The notes: generated from the letters alone by a model not told the origin. 64,000 bases of DNA from Bacillota bacterium (GCA_023381695.1 JAMCQP010000080.1:1-64000); one strand, 5' to 3'; shown: positions 17,268 to 26,492, counted from the first letter of the stretch. Program-made: numbers and translations.

Positions 17268-18236
17268 ATGATGACCACAAAGTCGATGGCGGCAGAGTTG
17301 ATGGCTGCGAAGTCGATGGCAAACTCAATATCTGCAAGGGCAATGGCTGCGGAAACGGTGCCCGGAAAGCCCATTGATCCGGGGATCTTTGACCGGGGGG
17401 AGCGGATGGGGGAGCTTCACCTTTTTTTGCGGTGCCGGCGGCGCCACTGGCTCAGGTGGATTCCGGCTATTTTGATTCTGGCGGTGGGGCTGATCGGCCC
17501 GGCCATTGTGCCGCAAAACCCCTACACCATGGCGCTGAATCACGCTCTTCTGCCGGTGGGTTCGCCGGGACATCCCCTGGGCACCGATGACTATGGGCGG
17601 GATCTTTTGAGCCGGCTGATCTTCGGCGCGCGGACGTCGGTATGGCTTGGCGTCATGGTGGTGGCCTGCGCCGGTGCCTTTGGGACCCTGATTGGAGCGG
17701 CTACAGGTTACTTCGGGGGCTTGGTGGACAGCGTGATCATGCGCCTGGCCGACGCCCTGCTGGCCTTCCCGCTGGCGGTGGCGGCGCTGTTTGTGGCGGC
17801 GTTGTTGGGGCCTGGCACGGGGAATCTGATCCTGACCTTGACCCTGCTCGGCTGGGTGGGGTACGCCCGCCTGGCGCGGAGTCTCGTGCTGCGGATCAAG
17901 AGCGAGAGATTCGTTGAGGCCGCCAGGGCCGTTGGCGCGGGCTCGGGGCGCATCCTGTTCCGCCACATTCTGCCCAATATTGCTGGCCCCCTGGCCAGCT
18001 ACGCGGCCCTGCACATCGGCAGCGTGATCCTGATCTGCGCCGAACTCGGATTCCTCGGCTTTGGCGTTCAGCCACCCACGCCGGACTGGGGCTTGATGCT
18101 CAACGAAGGGCGGGCTTACCTGCGGGTGGCGCCGCAGCTGGCCATCTTTCCCACGCTGGCCGTCACGCTCACCGTCATGTCCTTCCAGGGCCTGGCCAGG
18201 GCCTGGAACGGGCGCAACCACAGCGAACGGTGCTAG
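17268..18236 (+). CDS. Opp/Dpp-type ABC transporter permease (DppC-like)
   Basis: The conserved part begins near residue 47 (MGELHLFLRCRRRHWLRWIPAILIL) and contains GTDDYGRDLLSRLIFGARTS and the EAA loop RFVEAARAVGAGSGRILFRHILPN, as in DppC. The first 46 residues are a repetitive Met/Ala/Ser tail from GATGGC-like repeats. The true start may be ATG 17406, which follows GGGGGG, rather than ATG 17268. No dppD/dppF-type genes follow; the stop codon overlaps a decayed gene on the other strand. Confidence 0.88.
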   Translation: MMTTKSMAAELMAAKSMANSISARAMAAETVPGKPIDPGIFDRGERMGELHLFLRCRRRHWLRWIPAILILAVGLIGPAIVPQNPYTMALNHALLPVGSPGHPLGTDDYGRDLLSRLIFGARTSVWLGVMVVACAGAFGTLIGAATGYFGGLVDSVIMRLADALLAFPLAVAALFVAALLGPGTGNLILTLTLLGWVGYARLARSLVLRIKSERFVEAARAVGAGSGRILFRHILPNIAGPLASYAALHIGSVILICAELGFLGFGVQPPTPDWGLMLNEGRAYLRVAPQLAIFPTLAVTLTVMSFQGLARAWNGRNHSERC

Positions 18237-18352
18237 ATTTCACCTTTCTCGCACAGTACCATCCACTCCTTCAGGTTGCCAATCAGCAAATACTTCCCGC
18301 CGGGCCGCAGTACCCTGAACGCCTCCGAAGCGAATTTGCTCTCGTTGGCTGG
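18233..18352 (-). pseudogene. C-terminal remnant of a SAM-dependent methyltransferase
   Basis: On the minus strand the frame reads SKFASEAFRVLRPGG, then KYLLIGNLKEWMVLCEKGEI and a stop that overlaps the permease stop in opposite orientation. The LRPGG-x-LLI segment is the strand 4/5 region of class I methyltransferases. The frame hits a stop just upstream, so only the last ~38 codons survive. Confidence 0.6.
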
Positions 18353-18481
18353 TGCCGGTCAGATGGTTTCGTGCCGCCGCCAGCATGGCCCTGGTCAGAC
18401 AGGAAAATTATCCGGTCAGGCGAACCATGCTGTTAACAATTGACTTCCGTGCCGGTTGCGGAGAGTGATGGAGGGATAGCT

Positions 18482-18742
18482 ATGCCGCTTGTCAGGGTCG
18501 AAATTTTGAAGGGGCAAACCGCCGAACATAAAAAGGCAATCCTCGACGCTATTCACAATGCTCTGGTTGAGGCTTTCAAAATTCCCGATCACGATAGAAA
18601 CCAGAAGCTGTACGAATTGGACCCCGAGTGGTTTGAACGCTCGCCAGGAAAATCCGGCCTGTCGGATGGTGGCCTACGCGGTTTTGTATGCGCTGGCGTT
18701 CCTGGGGCTGGCGATCCGGGTTTTCCCCGGAAGGATCTGTAG
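18482..18742 (+). pseudogene. Tautomerase-family protein, truncated or frameshifted
   Basis: ATG 18482 with GGAGGG upstream starts MPLVRVEILKGQTAEHKK, with the catalytic N-terminal proline of 4-oxalocrotonate tautomerase-like enzymes and the family segment AFKIPDHDRNQKLYELDPEWFERSPGKS. After residue 62 the frame becomes unrelated Gly-rich sequence. A second frame reads AIRVFPGR, resembling the C-terminal EITxFPGRS of the family, so a deletion with frameshift is likely. Confidence 0.65.
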
Positions 18743-18809
18743 ATGAAGTATACATGAATTCGTTTGAAGCGGAGAGAATACCCGCAGACCCGGAGGAAGG
18801 TGGAGTAAT

Positions 18810-19268
18810 TTGGACAAGGATAGCATCATCCGAAGGTTGAACTGGTTTTACAGCCTGGAACTCAATCAGGTGGACCTGTACACCGCTCAGAGCCAGCGAG
18901 TGGACGATACCTATCTCTCGCGCGCCCTAAAAAGGGTGGCCATGATCGAACAACAGTATGTGGATAATATTGCCGGTAAAATCCGTGACCTGGGGAGAGA
19001 ACCGACCAAACTCGGCGATATGTTGGCTCCCGTGATGGGCCAATTGGCCGGTAAGGCTAGCGCCTTAGCTGGCCCGGCAGGACTGTTGTGGCTGGATATC
19101 CAGTTGGAAGAAAAGGCCATGAAGGACTACAAGGAATTCCTGCTTCAAGCAGGCGGAGAGGAAGAACTTTTCAACATCCTCTGGGACAACCTTATCGACG
19201 AAGACCTGCACACCGCCTGGTTTGCCAATAAGCTCAAGGAACTAAAAGATAGCGATTCCAAACACTGA
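18810..19268 (+). CDS. Ferritin-like domain protein (copy 1)
   Basis: A 152-residue all-helical protein starting at TTG with a GGAG ribosome site. Glu/His positions suited to a di-iron four-helix bundle are visible (SLELNQVDLY, MIEQQYVDNI, LEEKAMKDY, LIDEDLHTAWF), with a Gly/Ala-rich central turn (GKASALAGPAG). It resembles COQ7/rubrerythrin-like bundles, but whether it binds iron is inference. A close paralogue of identical length lies at 49164-49622 in the same orientation, on the far side of the accessory region. Confidence 0.75.
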   Translation: MDKDSIIRRLNWFYSLELNQVDLYTAQSQRVDDTYLSRALKRVAMIEQQYVDNIAGKIRDLGREPTKLGDMLAPVMGQLAGKASALAGPAGLLWLDIQLEEKAMKDYKEFLLQAGGEEELFNILWDNLIDEDLHTAWFANKLKELKDSDSKH

Positions 19269-19500
19269 TTCTGGGAGGTACTCAAACTTCCAGGCGGCGC
19301 ATAGCATTATGCTGGTATAAATAAGCTGGGTATAAATAAAAGGAGAGTTGGTCGATGAAGCGTCCCGTCGTGGTGGTGATCACCAACGACAAGGCAGATG
19401 CGTGATTCTACTCCAAAAGGCCAGTTGGCATTGGGCTCAAAAAGATCAAAGTGGACAGAAGGATCAAGAGGGCCAGAATGGCGACATTAACTACAACCAC

Positions 19501-19767
19501 ATGGAATATACGGAAGTTCTTGCGGAGCCCGGCGTCAACGAACTCAGAAGCAGAAGGGGCACCCTGGCTCTAGACGAGATCAACATCTTGAGGGCGCAAT
19601 ATGGGAAACTGAAAAAAGGCACTTCCTATCTCCGGTTTACCGTCACTCAGGAGATGGCGAAGGAGATTAAAGCCAAAGGCGCCGTCAAGCTTGCCGTAAA
19701 CTTGACGGGCCGGGATCTGGCGCCTCTGAAGGAGATCAACGTTCGACCCACGATTTCATGGGCTTGA
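19501..19767 (+). CDS. Hypothetical protein, possibly the 3' part of a broken gene
   Basis: I do not recognise this protein. The segment MEYTEVLAEPGVNELRSRRG through the end has balanced composition and alternating hydrophobic residues (GTSYLRFTVTQEMAKEIKAKG). The same frame is open upstream to 19348 but is Gln/Asp-repetitive there. The best ribosome site (AGGAGAG, 19341) serves ATG 19354 in another frame, which encodes KRPVVVVITNDKADA and then stops. A frameshift between that start and this body is possible. Confidence 0.35.
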   Translation: MEYTEVLAEPGVNELRSRRGTLALDEINILRAQYGKLKKGTSYLRFTVTQEMAKEIKAKGAVKLAVNLTGRDLAPLKEINVRPTISWA

Positions 19768-19799
19768 AGCACCCAAAAACCGCGCACACGCGAAAAGGT

Positions 19800-20093
19800 T
19801 GTAGGCACACATTTTTATAATTATGTCTTTACAAGTGATGGCCAACATGTCATAATGTAGGCATGTATTTAAGAACTACAACCCGCAAAAACAAAGACGG
19901 TTCCTCTGTCCGGTATCTGCAACTGGCTCACAACGAGCGCGACCCCGAAACGGGGGTGCCAAAGGCCAAAGTTATCTATTCTTTCGGTCGCGCCGATGAA
20001 GTTGATACCCAAGCCTTGCGTCGCCTGGTGCAGAGTATTGGTCGCTTTCTTGAGCCTGAAGAGGTTGTTCAGACCCTACACGCGCTCTATTGA
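19800..20093 (+). mobile_element. Left-end fragment of an IS1634-type insertion sequence
   Basis: TGTAGGCACA (19800-19809) also begins the second IS copy at 20539. The transposase start (19863-20093, 76 residues: LRTTTRKNKDG, VRYLQLAHNERDPETGVPKA) closely matches the N-terminus of that copy through RFLEPEE, then stops after HALY. Nothing of the catalytic domain follows. Confidence 0.75.
19828..19856 (+). promoter_or_regulatory. IS-internal promoter, near-leaderless
   Basis: TTTACA (19828-19833), 17-bp spacer, CATAAT (19851-19856). The transposase ATG lies only seven bases past the -10, so the transcript would be leaderless or almost so. Confidence 0.5.
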
Positions 20094-20097
20094 CTAA

Positions 20098-20470
20098 ATG
20101 CCGCAGATGCACCCCGCAAGGGGATTATGGGCTGGACAAGAGAGACGGCTGCGGACCGAGCTTGAGAGTGAAGTGGAAGAACGGCTCCATAACTCCGGCT
20201 GGGGTAACCGAGTTGCGGCTGTCTGCCTGGATCCGGACTTTAAGGACAAAGGACCTGGTTTCCGGCATAGTTATGGTAATAACCCACGAATAGTGGAACC
20301 GGAATATGTTATATACCTTGGAGCATTATTCAGTGGGGTTTTATTGGACAAAGAATATGTATAACGTATACCTGGATTTTACGGTGGATGGGGAGTTCAT
20401 CCGGTATTATTGCAACATCTGCCGGGATGACACCGAAATCACCAGAGATATGTTGATCTGGTAAAGGCAT
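20098..20470 (+). other. Interval between IS fragments with small unrecognised frames
   Basis: Two short frames are visible: 20098-20364 (88 residues; the end IVEPEYVIYLGALFSGVLLDKEYV looks protein-like) and one from ATG 20359 reading NVYLDFTVDGEFIRYYC then NICRDDTEITRDMLIW. Neither has a convincing ribosome site or a family I know. The interval is probably debris of older insertions. Confidence 0.25.
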
Positions 20471-20566
20471 ATTTCAGGTAACGCCCTCTCGTAGAATGCG
20501 GGTTTCGGGACCATAAGCGTAGGAAAAACGAGGAAACCTGTAGGCACAATAAATTACAAATTTCTC

Positions 20567-20595
20567 TTGCGTGTTTTGGATGTTTGTGGTATAAT
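20567..20595 (+). promoter_or_regulatory. Transposase promoter, near-leaderless
   Basis: TTGCGT (20567-20572), 17 bp, TATAAT (20590-20595). The transposase ATG is nine bases past the -10, the same arrangement as in the fragment at 19.8 kb. Confidence 0.6.
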
Positions 20596-20604
20596 GTGGT
20601 TACA

Positions 20605-21933
20605 ATGTATATACGTACCACGAAGACCAAAACAAAAAACGGCATGGCCGAATATGTTCAGCTAGCCCATAACCAGCGGGACCCGAAAACCGGCGTGCCC
20701 AGGGCCGTTGTCCTTTACAACTTCGGCCGGATGGATCAACTCGATCTGGAGGCCTTGCGCCGGCTGGTGAAGAGCATCTCCCGCTTCCTGGAGCCACAAG
20801 AGGTTGAGGTGATCAAAGAGCAACTTGGCGAAGAGTCGCCTTTTGAATTCCTGGGTTCCAGACAAATCGGCGGTAGTTGGCTCCTGGACGGGATGTGGAA
20901 ACGCCTGGGGATTGAAAAGACCCTTCGGCAGCTTTTATCCGACCGGGACTTTCGCACGCCAGTAGAGCGAATGCTCTTTGCGATGGTGGCCAATCGGGCT
21001 CTGGCGCCTGCCAGCAAGTTGCAGGTGGAGCATTGGGTCGCCAGGGAGGCCTTGATTGACCAACTACCCGGTGTCGACGTTCATCAGCTCTACCGGGCCA
21101 TGGATTTCCTGATCGAGGCCGCGGATGAGATTCAGAAACAGGTCTTCTTCTCGGTGGCCAGCCTCTTGAACCTGGAAGTGGATTTGCTCTTTCTGGATAC
21201 CACCACGACTTATTTCGAGATCAAGGGCGAAGATGAGGACCATTGGGACCAGAACCATTGGGACCAGAAAGGGCTACGAAAGCGGGGATATGGGAAAGAC
21301 AACCATCCGGAACTGGCCCGGGTGGTGATCGCCTTTGCCGTGACCCGCGACGGCATCCCGGTCCGCTGCTGGGTTTGGCCCGGCAATACCGCCGATGAAA
21401 ATATTGTAGAGCAAGTCAAGACCGACCTGAACGGCAGCCACCAGGTGTATGGCCGGTATGTGCGGCAAACCAAGACCGGCAAACTGGTTTTAAATCATGC
21501 CAAAATCCGCGCCGAAGAGCATCTGGACGGGAAATATCTGGTGAGCACCTCGGACGGCAAACTTCCCGCCAAAGATGTGGTGCTGGGTTACAAGCAGTTG
21601 GCGGTCATCGAACGGGTCTTTAAGGACCTGAAGCATCTGGTGGACATTCGCCCGGTCTACCACCGGCTGGAGGAACGCATTCGAGCCCATGTTCTCTTAT
21701 GCTGGTTGGCCATGCTGCTCATCCGGGTGGCCGAAAACGAGACGGGGCAAACCTGGCATGAGATGAAAAAGGCTCTTGCCACCTTGCAGGTTGGAATCCA
21801 CCGAACCCGTTCTGGCGAGATCTGGCAAACCAACATGGCGGATACGGAGCAACAAAAGCTGTTTGAAACCCTGAAACTGAAACCTCCACCGCGTTATTAC
21901 TCCGTATCGCCCCTCACCAGGGGGACTGTGTAG
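20605..21933 (+). pseudogene. IS1634-family DDE transposase with deleted catalytic core
   Basis: The 442-codon frame is shorter than the usual ~550-600. The N-terminal region, the first catalytic Asp (LLFLDTTTTYFE) and the third acidic site (KQLAVIERVFKDLKHLVDIRPVYH region) are present. Between KTDLNG and HQVYGRYVRQTKTGKLV about 120 residues are missing, including the segment that normally bears the second catalytic Asp (VxDAG/DRG). The frame is kept, but the enzyme should be inactive. A tandem HWDQ duplication occurs near codon 215. Confidence 0.75.
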
Positions 21934-22142
21934 TCACAATGATTTTCGTCCGGCAAATGGGATAAGGCATAGTCACCATGGGCTTCTCAGCTCTTTTTTG
22001 TAACTACTTACTGTTCAACGCCAGTTTTAGCCAAAAATGTTTTTCAATGGAAACCAGGTAGCAGCGTTCGGTCGGATAATAATCGAAAATAGCTATAGAC
22101 TCCGTCCTCCTTTTTGGGCGGGAGGAAGAAAGGAGCGAGGAT

Positions 22143-23918
22143 ATGAAGCGAACAAGTATTCGCCTTCGCTTGATGGTGCTGATGATCTGCCTGACAACGC
22201 TACCAGTAATAACTGTAACGTGGATCGCCACGAATAACACACGAAACTCGGTGGAAAAAGAAATCATCAACGCGAACAATTCCCGCATGATGTGGGCGGA
22301 TCAATATTTGAACGAACTGATTCAGCAAATCGACATTTTGTTCTATACGCTGCAAATTAACCAGCAACTGATGGCTAGCCTGAACGACATTGACATTCCG
22401 GACGTCAAAGTCCAATTCCGGACGCAAAATTATATCCGGAATACGCTTGCCTCTGCCTTCTACGCCAACTCTCGAAAAGTGGACAACCTGACCCTCTATA
22501 TCCATTCAAATCGAAAGGCCTTTTCGGTTAATTTTGTCAGCAGCGGGATGATATCCTCGCTTGATATCCGAAATGGGGCTTGGAGCCGGATGCGGAACAT
22601 GCCGATCAATATGTACTTCAAACAGTCCGGTAACGGGATTTATGCTTTTCACAGCATAAATCGATTCGAAGATCGGAAGCTGCTAGGAGGTCTATCCGTA
22701 CGCATCAACAGGGATGTCTGGGAGGAAGTGAGCGGCATTTTGAAATCGGAGTCTGAAAGCTCCGTATTTCTGATAAACGATGAAGGGGAAATGTTATCCG
22801 GTTCCACTAAAACAGAGGGCTCGAACGAAATTCAAGCACAGCTTCGCAGTCTGGATTTACAGCATTCCGAGTTGGAATTCCGCAAAACGAAAAGCTACTT
22901 CTACTTCATGAAACGGGTGGGAGACGGCCAATTGGCAATTGTAAAGGCCATACCGCTTAAAACAATTACCCAAAGTGCACGAGCGACGATCACAGCCGGT
23001 ATTTTGACAGGAAGCCTGTTCGCGGCGGTTTCGGTACTGCTGTCAATTCTCGTCTCACTTCGGATCAGCCGGCCGATTGTCAGCCTGGCGCGAACGATGA
23101 GGACGGCGACAATTCATAATTTTGAAATGAAGCCAGTGCAAAGCCGTGACGAAATCGGGCTGCTGGAGCGAGGCTACAACTCTATGATGCAACGCATCAA
23201 GAAATTGATCGAAGACGAGTATCAGAAGAATATTGAATTAAAAAACGCGCAGCTTATGGCGCTTCAGGCTCAGATTAATCCCCATTTTCTAAACAATACT
23301 CTTCATCTCATAGGGGGAATGGCACTTTCGAAAAATGCGCCTGAAATTTACCGGATCACCTGGGTAATCGGGGATTTGCTGCGTTACTCCATCAGTACCG
23401 AAGGCGATATGGTCCCGCTGGAAGACGAGTTGAAGCACATGCAAAACTATATATTTATTCAGGAGCACCGGTTTGCCGGACGCTGCACGGTTACGGTTTC
23501 CATGGATGAAACGGTGCTGGACAGCAAGCTGCCCAAGTTCACCATCCAGCCCATTGTGGAAAATGCGTTTGAGCATGGGCTCCAGCAGAAGGAAGGAGCC
23601 TGGAAAGTGGAGATTCGTATAAAGCGTATCGGAAACAGGATCGGTATTATGGTAAAGGATGATGGCGTCGGACTTGCAGAGGAACGTCTCAGGCAGGTTC
23701 GGGCAGAGCTGCAAGGCGGTTTGGCGATTAAGGGGGATTGGACAGGACCCGACGGATCGAGAAAAAGAAGGGGGATTGGCTTGAGAAATGTCAATGCCCG
23801 CCTGAAGTTTCAATTCGGTAACGGATATGGCGCCCGGATTTTCAGTAAACCGAAAGCCGGCACATTGGTTCTCTTGGTGCTGCCCGTGTCGAAAGAGGAA
23901 GATGGCGCAGATGTATAA
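22143..23918 (+). CDS. YesM-type sensor histidine kinase
   Basis: A 591-residue membrane kinase. Residues 1-30 form the first helix, followed by a large extracellular dCache-like sensor domain, a second helix (~285-305), HAMP and a coiled coil. The phosphoacceptor lies in LQAQINPHFLNNTLHLIGG (His_kinase family PF06580). The ATPase domain shows IVENAFEHGLQQKEG, DDGVGL and GIGLRNVNARL. In Paenibacillus-type operons this kinase and the AraC-type regulator sense extracellular sugars and switch on the adjacent ABC importer. The next gene overlaps its end. Codon use is more AT-rich than the left backbone. Confidence 0.92.
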   Translation: MKRTSIRLRLMVLMICLTTLPVITVTWIATNNTRNSVEKEIINANNSRMMWADQYLNELIQQIDILFYTLQINQQLMASLNDIDIPDVKVQFRTQNYIRNTLASAFYANSRKVDNLTLYIHSNRKAFSVNFVSSGMISSLDIRNGAWSRMRNMPINMYFKQSGNGIYAFHSINRFEDRKLLGGLSVRINRDVWEEVSGILKSESESSVFLINDEGEMLSGSTKTEGSNEIQAQLRSLDLQHSELEFRKTKSYFYFMKRVGDGQLAIVKAIPLKTITQSARATITAGILTGSLFAAVSVLLSILVSLRISRPIVSLARTMRTATIHNFEMKPVQSRDEIGLLERGYNSMMQRIKKLIEDEYQKNIELKNAQLMALQAQINPHFLNNTLHLIGGMALSKNAPEIYRITWVIGDLLRYSISTEGDMVPLEDELKHMQNYIFIQEHRFAGRCTVTVSMDETVLDSKLPKFTIQPIVENAFEHGLQQKEGAWKVEIRIKRIGNRIGIMVKDDGVGLAEERLRQVRAELQGGLAIKGDWTGPDGSRKRRGIGLRNVNARLKFQFGNGYGARIFSKPKAGTLVLLVLPVSKEEDGADV

Positions 23919-25005
23919 GGTTTTGATTATCGATGACGAACCTTGGTCCAGGGAGGTGGTAAAGGCGCTCGGAGCATGGGAAAGCCTACAGTTGGCCGTG
24001 ATCGGCGAAGCGGAGGACGGTACGGAAGGGCTCAAGCTGATAAGGGAGCTTGAACCGGATATTGTAATAACGGATATGCGAATGCCGGATCTCGGAGGGG
24101 TCGAGTTCTTAAAGGCTATGAACGAACGATTTCCGTCCCTCAAGATCATCGTCATAAGCGGGTATGATGATTTTGTCTATCTGAAGCAGGCCATCCGTTC
24201 CCGGGCGGTGGAATATTTACTGAAACCGATTGATCCGGAAGAATTGAATGCCTCATTGGCGCAGTGTGCTCGGGAACTGGAGCAAGCACATGCAAATGTG
24301 AATATGTCATGGAGGACGCCGCTCGTATTTGCGGACAACGCCGTGTTGGACAGGTATCTGGCTTATCGGCAGCGAGTCTACGGGTATTTATTGGAGCTAA
24401 ACAAACCAGCTGTCCTCCATACCCTTGAGAATCTGGGGGAATTTTTGGAAAGATCGCTTCCGGAAGCGCCAGACGGAAACATGCTGACCAAGATCGGCCA
24501 CGACTTTATTCTGATACTGGAAGAATTTACGTCCGAGAACGAAATCGGCTTTGACAGTATATGGAGCGATGGGAATCGTAAAGAGACCTTTATGGTCGGT
24601 TGGAATTCCATTTCGGAAGCGATTAAAGACATCGGCCTGCTCTACGGGGAGACGATTGATGCCATCGAAGCGTTCAGAAGAAACAAGAATCGCCTTGATA
24701 TCAGGGGGGTGCAGACCCATATCGACCGGCATTTCCAGGACCCGATTTCATTGGAAACGATTGCGCAGCATTTTTTCATCAGCAAGGAGCATCTGAGCCG
24801 GGCGTTCAAAACCTTTACCGGTGAGAACATCTCGGATTATATTATTCGCAGGCGAATGGAGAAAGCTAAGGAACTCATATTGGAGCAAAGGTTGGCGATC
24901 AAGCACGTGGCGGAGATGACGGGATACACAGACCTTGCATATTTTTACAGGGTTTTTAAAAAGTATTATGGACTAACACCCGGAGAATTACGCAAAGAAG
25001 ACTAA
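23902..25005 (+). CDS. YesN-type response regulator with AraC HTH domain
   Basis: ATG 23902 or 23911 follows AGAGGA and overlaps the kinase gene. The ~367-residue protein has an N-terminal receiver (LIIDDEPWS acidic pair, IVITDMRMPD phosphoacceptor Asp, ISGYDDF, LLKPID), a variable middle region, and a C-terminal AraC HTH pair (SLETIAQHFFISKEHLSRAFK and IKHVAEMTGYTDLAYFYRVFKKYYG). It should activate the sugar transporter and hydrolase genes next to it. Confidence 0.92.
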   Translation: MAQMYKVLIIDDEPWSREVVKALGAWESLQLAVIGEAEDGTEGLKLIRELEPDIVITDMRMPDLGGVEFLKAMNERFPSLKIIVISGYDDFVYLKQAIRSRAVEYLLKPIDPEELNASLAQCARELEQAHANVNMSWRTPLVFADNAVLDRYLAYRQRVYGYLLELNKPAVLHTLENLGEFLERSLPEAPDGNMLTKIGHDFILILEEFTSENEIGFDSIWSDGNRKETFMVGWNSISEAIKDIGLLYGETIDAIEAFRRNKNRLDIRGVQTHIDRHFQDPISLETIAQHFFISKEHLSRAFKTFTGENISDYIIRRRMEKAKELILEQRLAIKHVAEMTGYTDLAYFYRVFKKYYGLTPGELRKED

Positions 25006-25043
25006 AAGCGCTATGAAAAAGTCTTTCTCCTGTGAAATTACTC

Positions 25044-25099
25044 TGTCAAAACCCTATTTCACCATGTCAATAAAGTGCAATAAAGAAAGCTAATATACT
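25044..25099 (+). promoter_or_regulatory. Likely activator-dependent promoter with AraC-type direct repeats
   Basis: TGTCAA occurs at 25044-25049 and 25065-25070, exactly 21 bp apart (two helical turns), as expected for AraC-family half-sites. A good -10 TATACT lies at 25094-25099 with no -35, fitting activation by the YesN-like regulator encoded just upstream. Confidence 0.4.
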
Positions 25100-25165
25100 G
25101 AAATGACGCGGAAATCCGCCTCATCCATAATAAAAAGTAACAAACCAATAGGGAGGTCATTAAAG

Positions 25166-26434
25166 ATGAAAAAAGTCCTTTCTCTAACGTTTGGGCTCCT
25201 GATTATCGTTTTCATGTTAACTGTTATAACAGGATTCGATCGAAAGACTCAGGCACCGGCTCGACAAGCAGAATTGAAAGTGTTTATGAGTTTTCCAAGG
25301 TTTAGAGATCAATTCGAAAGATATTTTAATCAGTTTAAGGCCAAGGAAAAAGCTGAGAAAAACATCGATGTGACCATCAAACTGGAAATGCCAAATCCAG
25401 ATCAAGCCGGGCAAATTCTAAGAGCGCGACTGGCTTCCAACGATGCGCCGGATCTATTTACCCTGCATGCAATTGCGGACATTCCAACTTTCTACAAAGC
25501 CGGTTATCTAACAGATTTATCGAATCAGCCTTTTGTCGGCGCCTTGTTTGGCAATGTGAAGGAAATTGTTACGTATGACGGCAAAGTCGTGGCGCTGCCA
25601 CTCGAAAGTTTGGCATGGGGATACTTATATAATAAAAAAATATTCAGCGACTTAGGTCTCACTCCCCCGCAAACATTGGATGAAATGAAAGCAGTTGTTA
25701 ACAAACTGAAAGCCAAAAAGATAACACCGTTCGAATTGTCCTTTCAGGAGTCCTGGATTCCTCAGCTCATGATGGCATTGTCTCTCGGGGGCATCGTTAC
25801 CTCGGAGCACCCGGATTTTGTGGATAAAATGAACAAAGGCAAAGGCTCGTATAAAGAAGTGGAAAGTGTGTTCAACATTATCGACCTGATTATGCAGAAC
25901 GGCACCGACAAACCGTTCGAAGTTGGCAGCGCGGCAGGTTCCGCTGATTTCGCAAACGGTAAAGCGGCAATGTGGGTACAGGGTCCATGGATGGCGGAAT
26001 CAATCCTGAAAGTTAATCCTGGCATGAAAATAGGTGTCGCTCCGCTGCCGGTAAGTAATGATCCGGAAGCAGCAATGATCAACCTCGCAGTTTCCACTTC
26101 CCTCGCTGTATCACCAACAAGCAAAAACAAAGAAGTGGCATTCGATTTGTTGAACTATATTCTCGATAAAAAGGTTTCCTCAGCCTTATTTCAGGAATTA
26201 AAATTCAATCCGGTAGCGTCGGTGCATAAGTACAAATCGTACCCATGGGTAGACGAAGCAATGGCTTATGTCTCAAAGGGCAAGGCGTATAAGGATTTGT
26301 CGCTGCCCCAGGCTGTTACGGACGAAACTGCCAAAATGCTGCAGAGCTATTATGCAAAACAAGCAACGAAAGATGATATCATCAAGGCACTCGACAAAGC
26401 ATGGGCAGATTCAATCAAAGCCAGTAGCAACTAA
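25166..26434 (+). CDS. Carbohydrate ABC transporter extracellular binding protein
   Basis: The ATG has GGGAGG eleven bases upstream. The ~422-residue family 1 solute-binding protein begins with Lys residues and a hydrophobic segment, with conserved fold motifs ASNDAPDLFTL, LPLESLAWGYLYNKKIF, NGKAAMWVQGPWM and NLAVSTSLAVSP. The expected lipobox position reads VITGF-DRK: a Phe stands where the lipid-modified Cys is normally found, so anchoring may be lost or altered. It binds oligosaccharides for the two permeases that follow; beta-gluco-oligosaccharides are inferred from the neighbouring hydrolases. Confidence 0.9.
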   Translation: MKKVLSLTFGLLIIVFMLTVITGFDRKTQAPARQAELKVFMSFPRFRDQFERYFNQFKAKEKAEKNIDVTIKLEMPNPDQAGQILRARLASNDAPDLFTLHAIADIPTFYKAGYLTDLSNQPFVGALFGNVKEIVTYDGKVVALPLESLAWGYLYNKKIFSDLGLTPPQTLDEMKAVVNKLKAKKITPFELSFQESWIPQLMMALSLGGIVTSEHPDFVDKMNKGKGSYKEVESVFNIIDLIMQNGTDKPFEVGSAAGSADFANGKAAMWVQGPWMAESILKVNPGMKIGVAPLPVSNDPEAAMINLAVSTSLAVSPTSKNKEVAFDLLNYILDKKVSSALFQELKFNPVASVHKYKSYPWVDEAMAYVSKGKAYKDLSLPQAVTDETAKMLQSYYAKQATKDDIIKALDKAWADSIKASSN

Positions 26435-26446
26435 AATATCTGAGGG

Positions 26447-26492
26447 GGGAGCGCCGTTCCGCGGCCTAACCAATACGCGCGGCGGCGCTCCC
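26447..26492 (+). promoter_or_regulatory. Perfect 10-bp intercistronic hairpin
   Basis: GGGAGCGCCG (26447-26456) pairs with CGGCGCTCCC (26483-26492), with a further GC-rich inner stem. It lies between the binding-protein and permease genes and has no U-tract. It is more likely an mRNA-stabilising or attenuating element than a terminator. Confidence 0.6.

Larger units (their letters stand above)
20539..21938 (+). mobile_element. IS1634-type insertion sequence derivative, internally deleted
   Basis: It begins at TGTAGGCACA (20539-20548), shared with the fragment at 19800. A related TGTAGTCACA occurs at 21929-21938 around the transposase stop, but in direct rather than inverted orientation, so the right end is not proven. 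It sits directly beside the AT-rich catabolic island and may mark how that island arrived. Confidence 0.65.
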
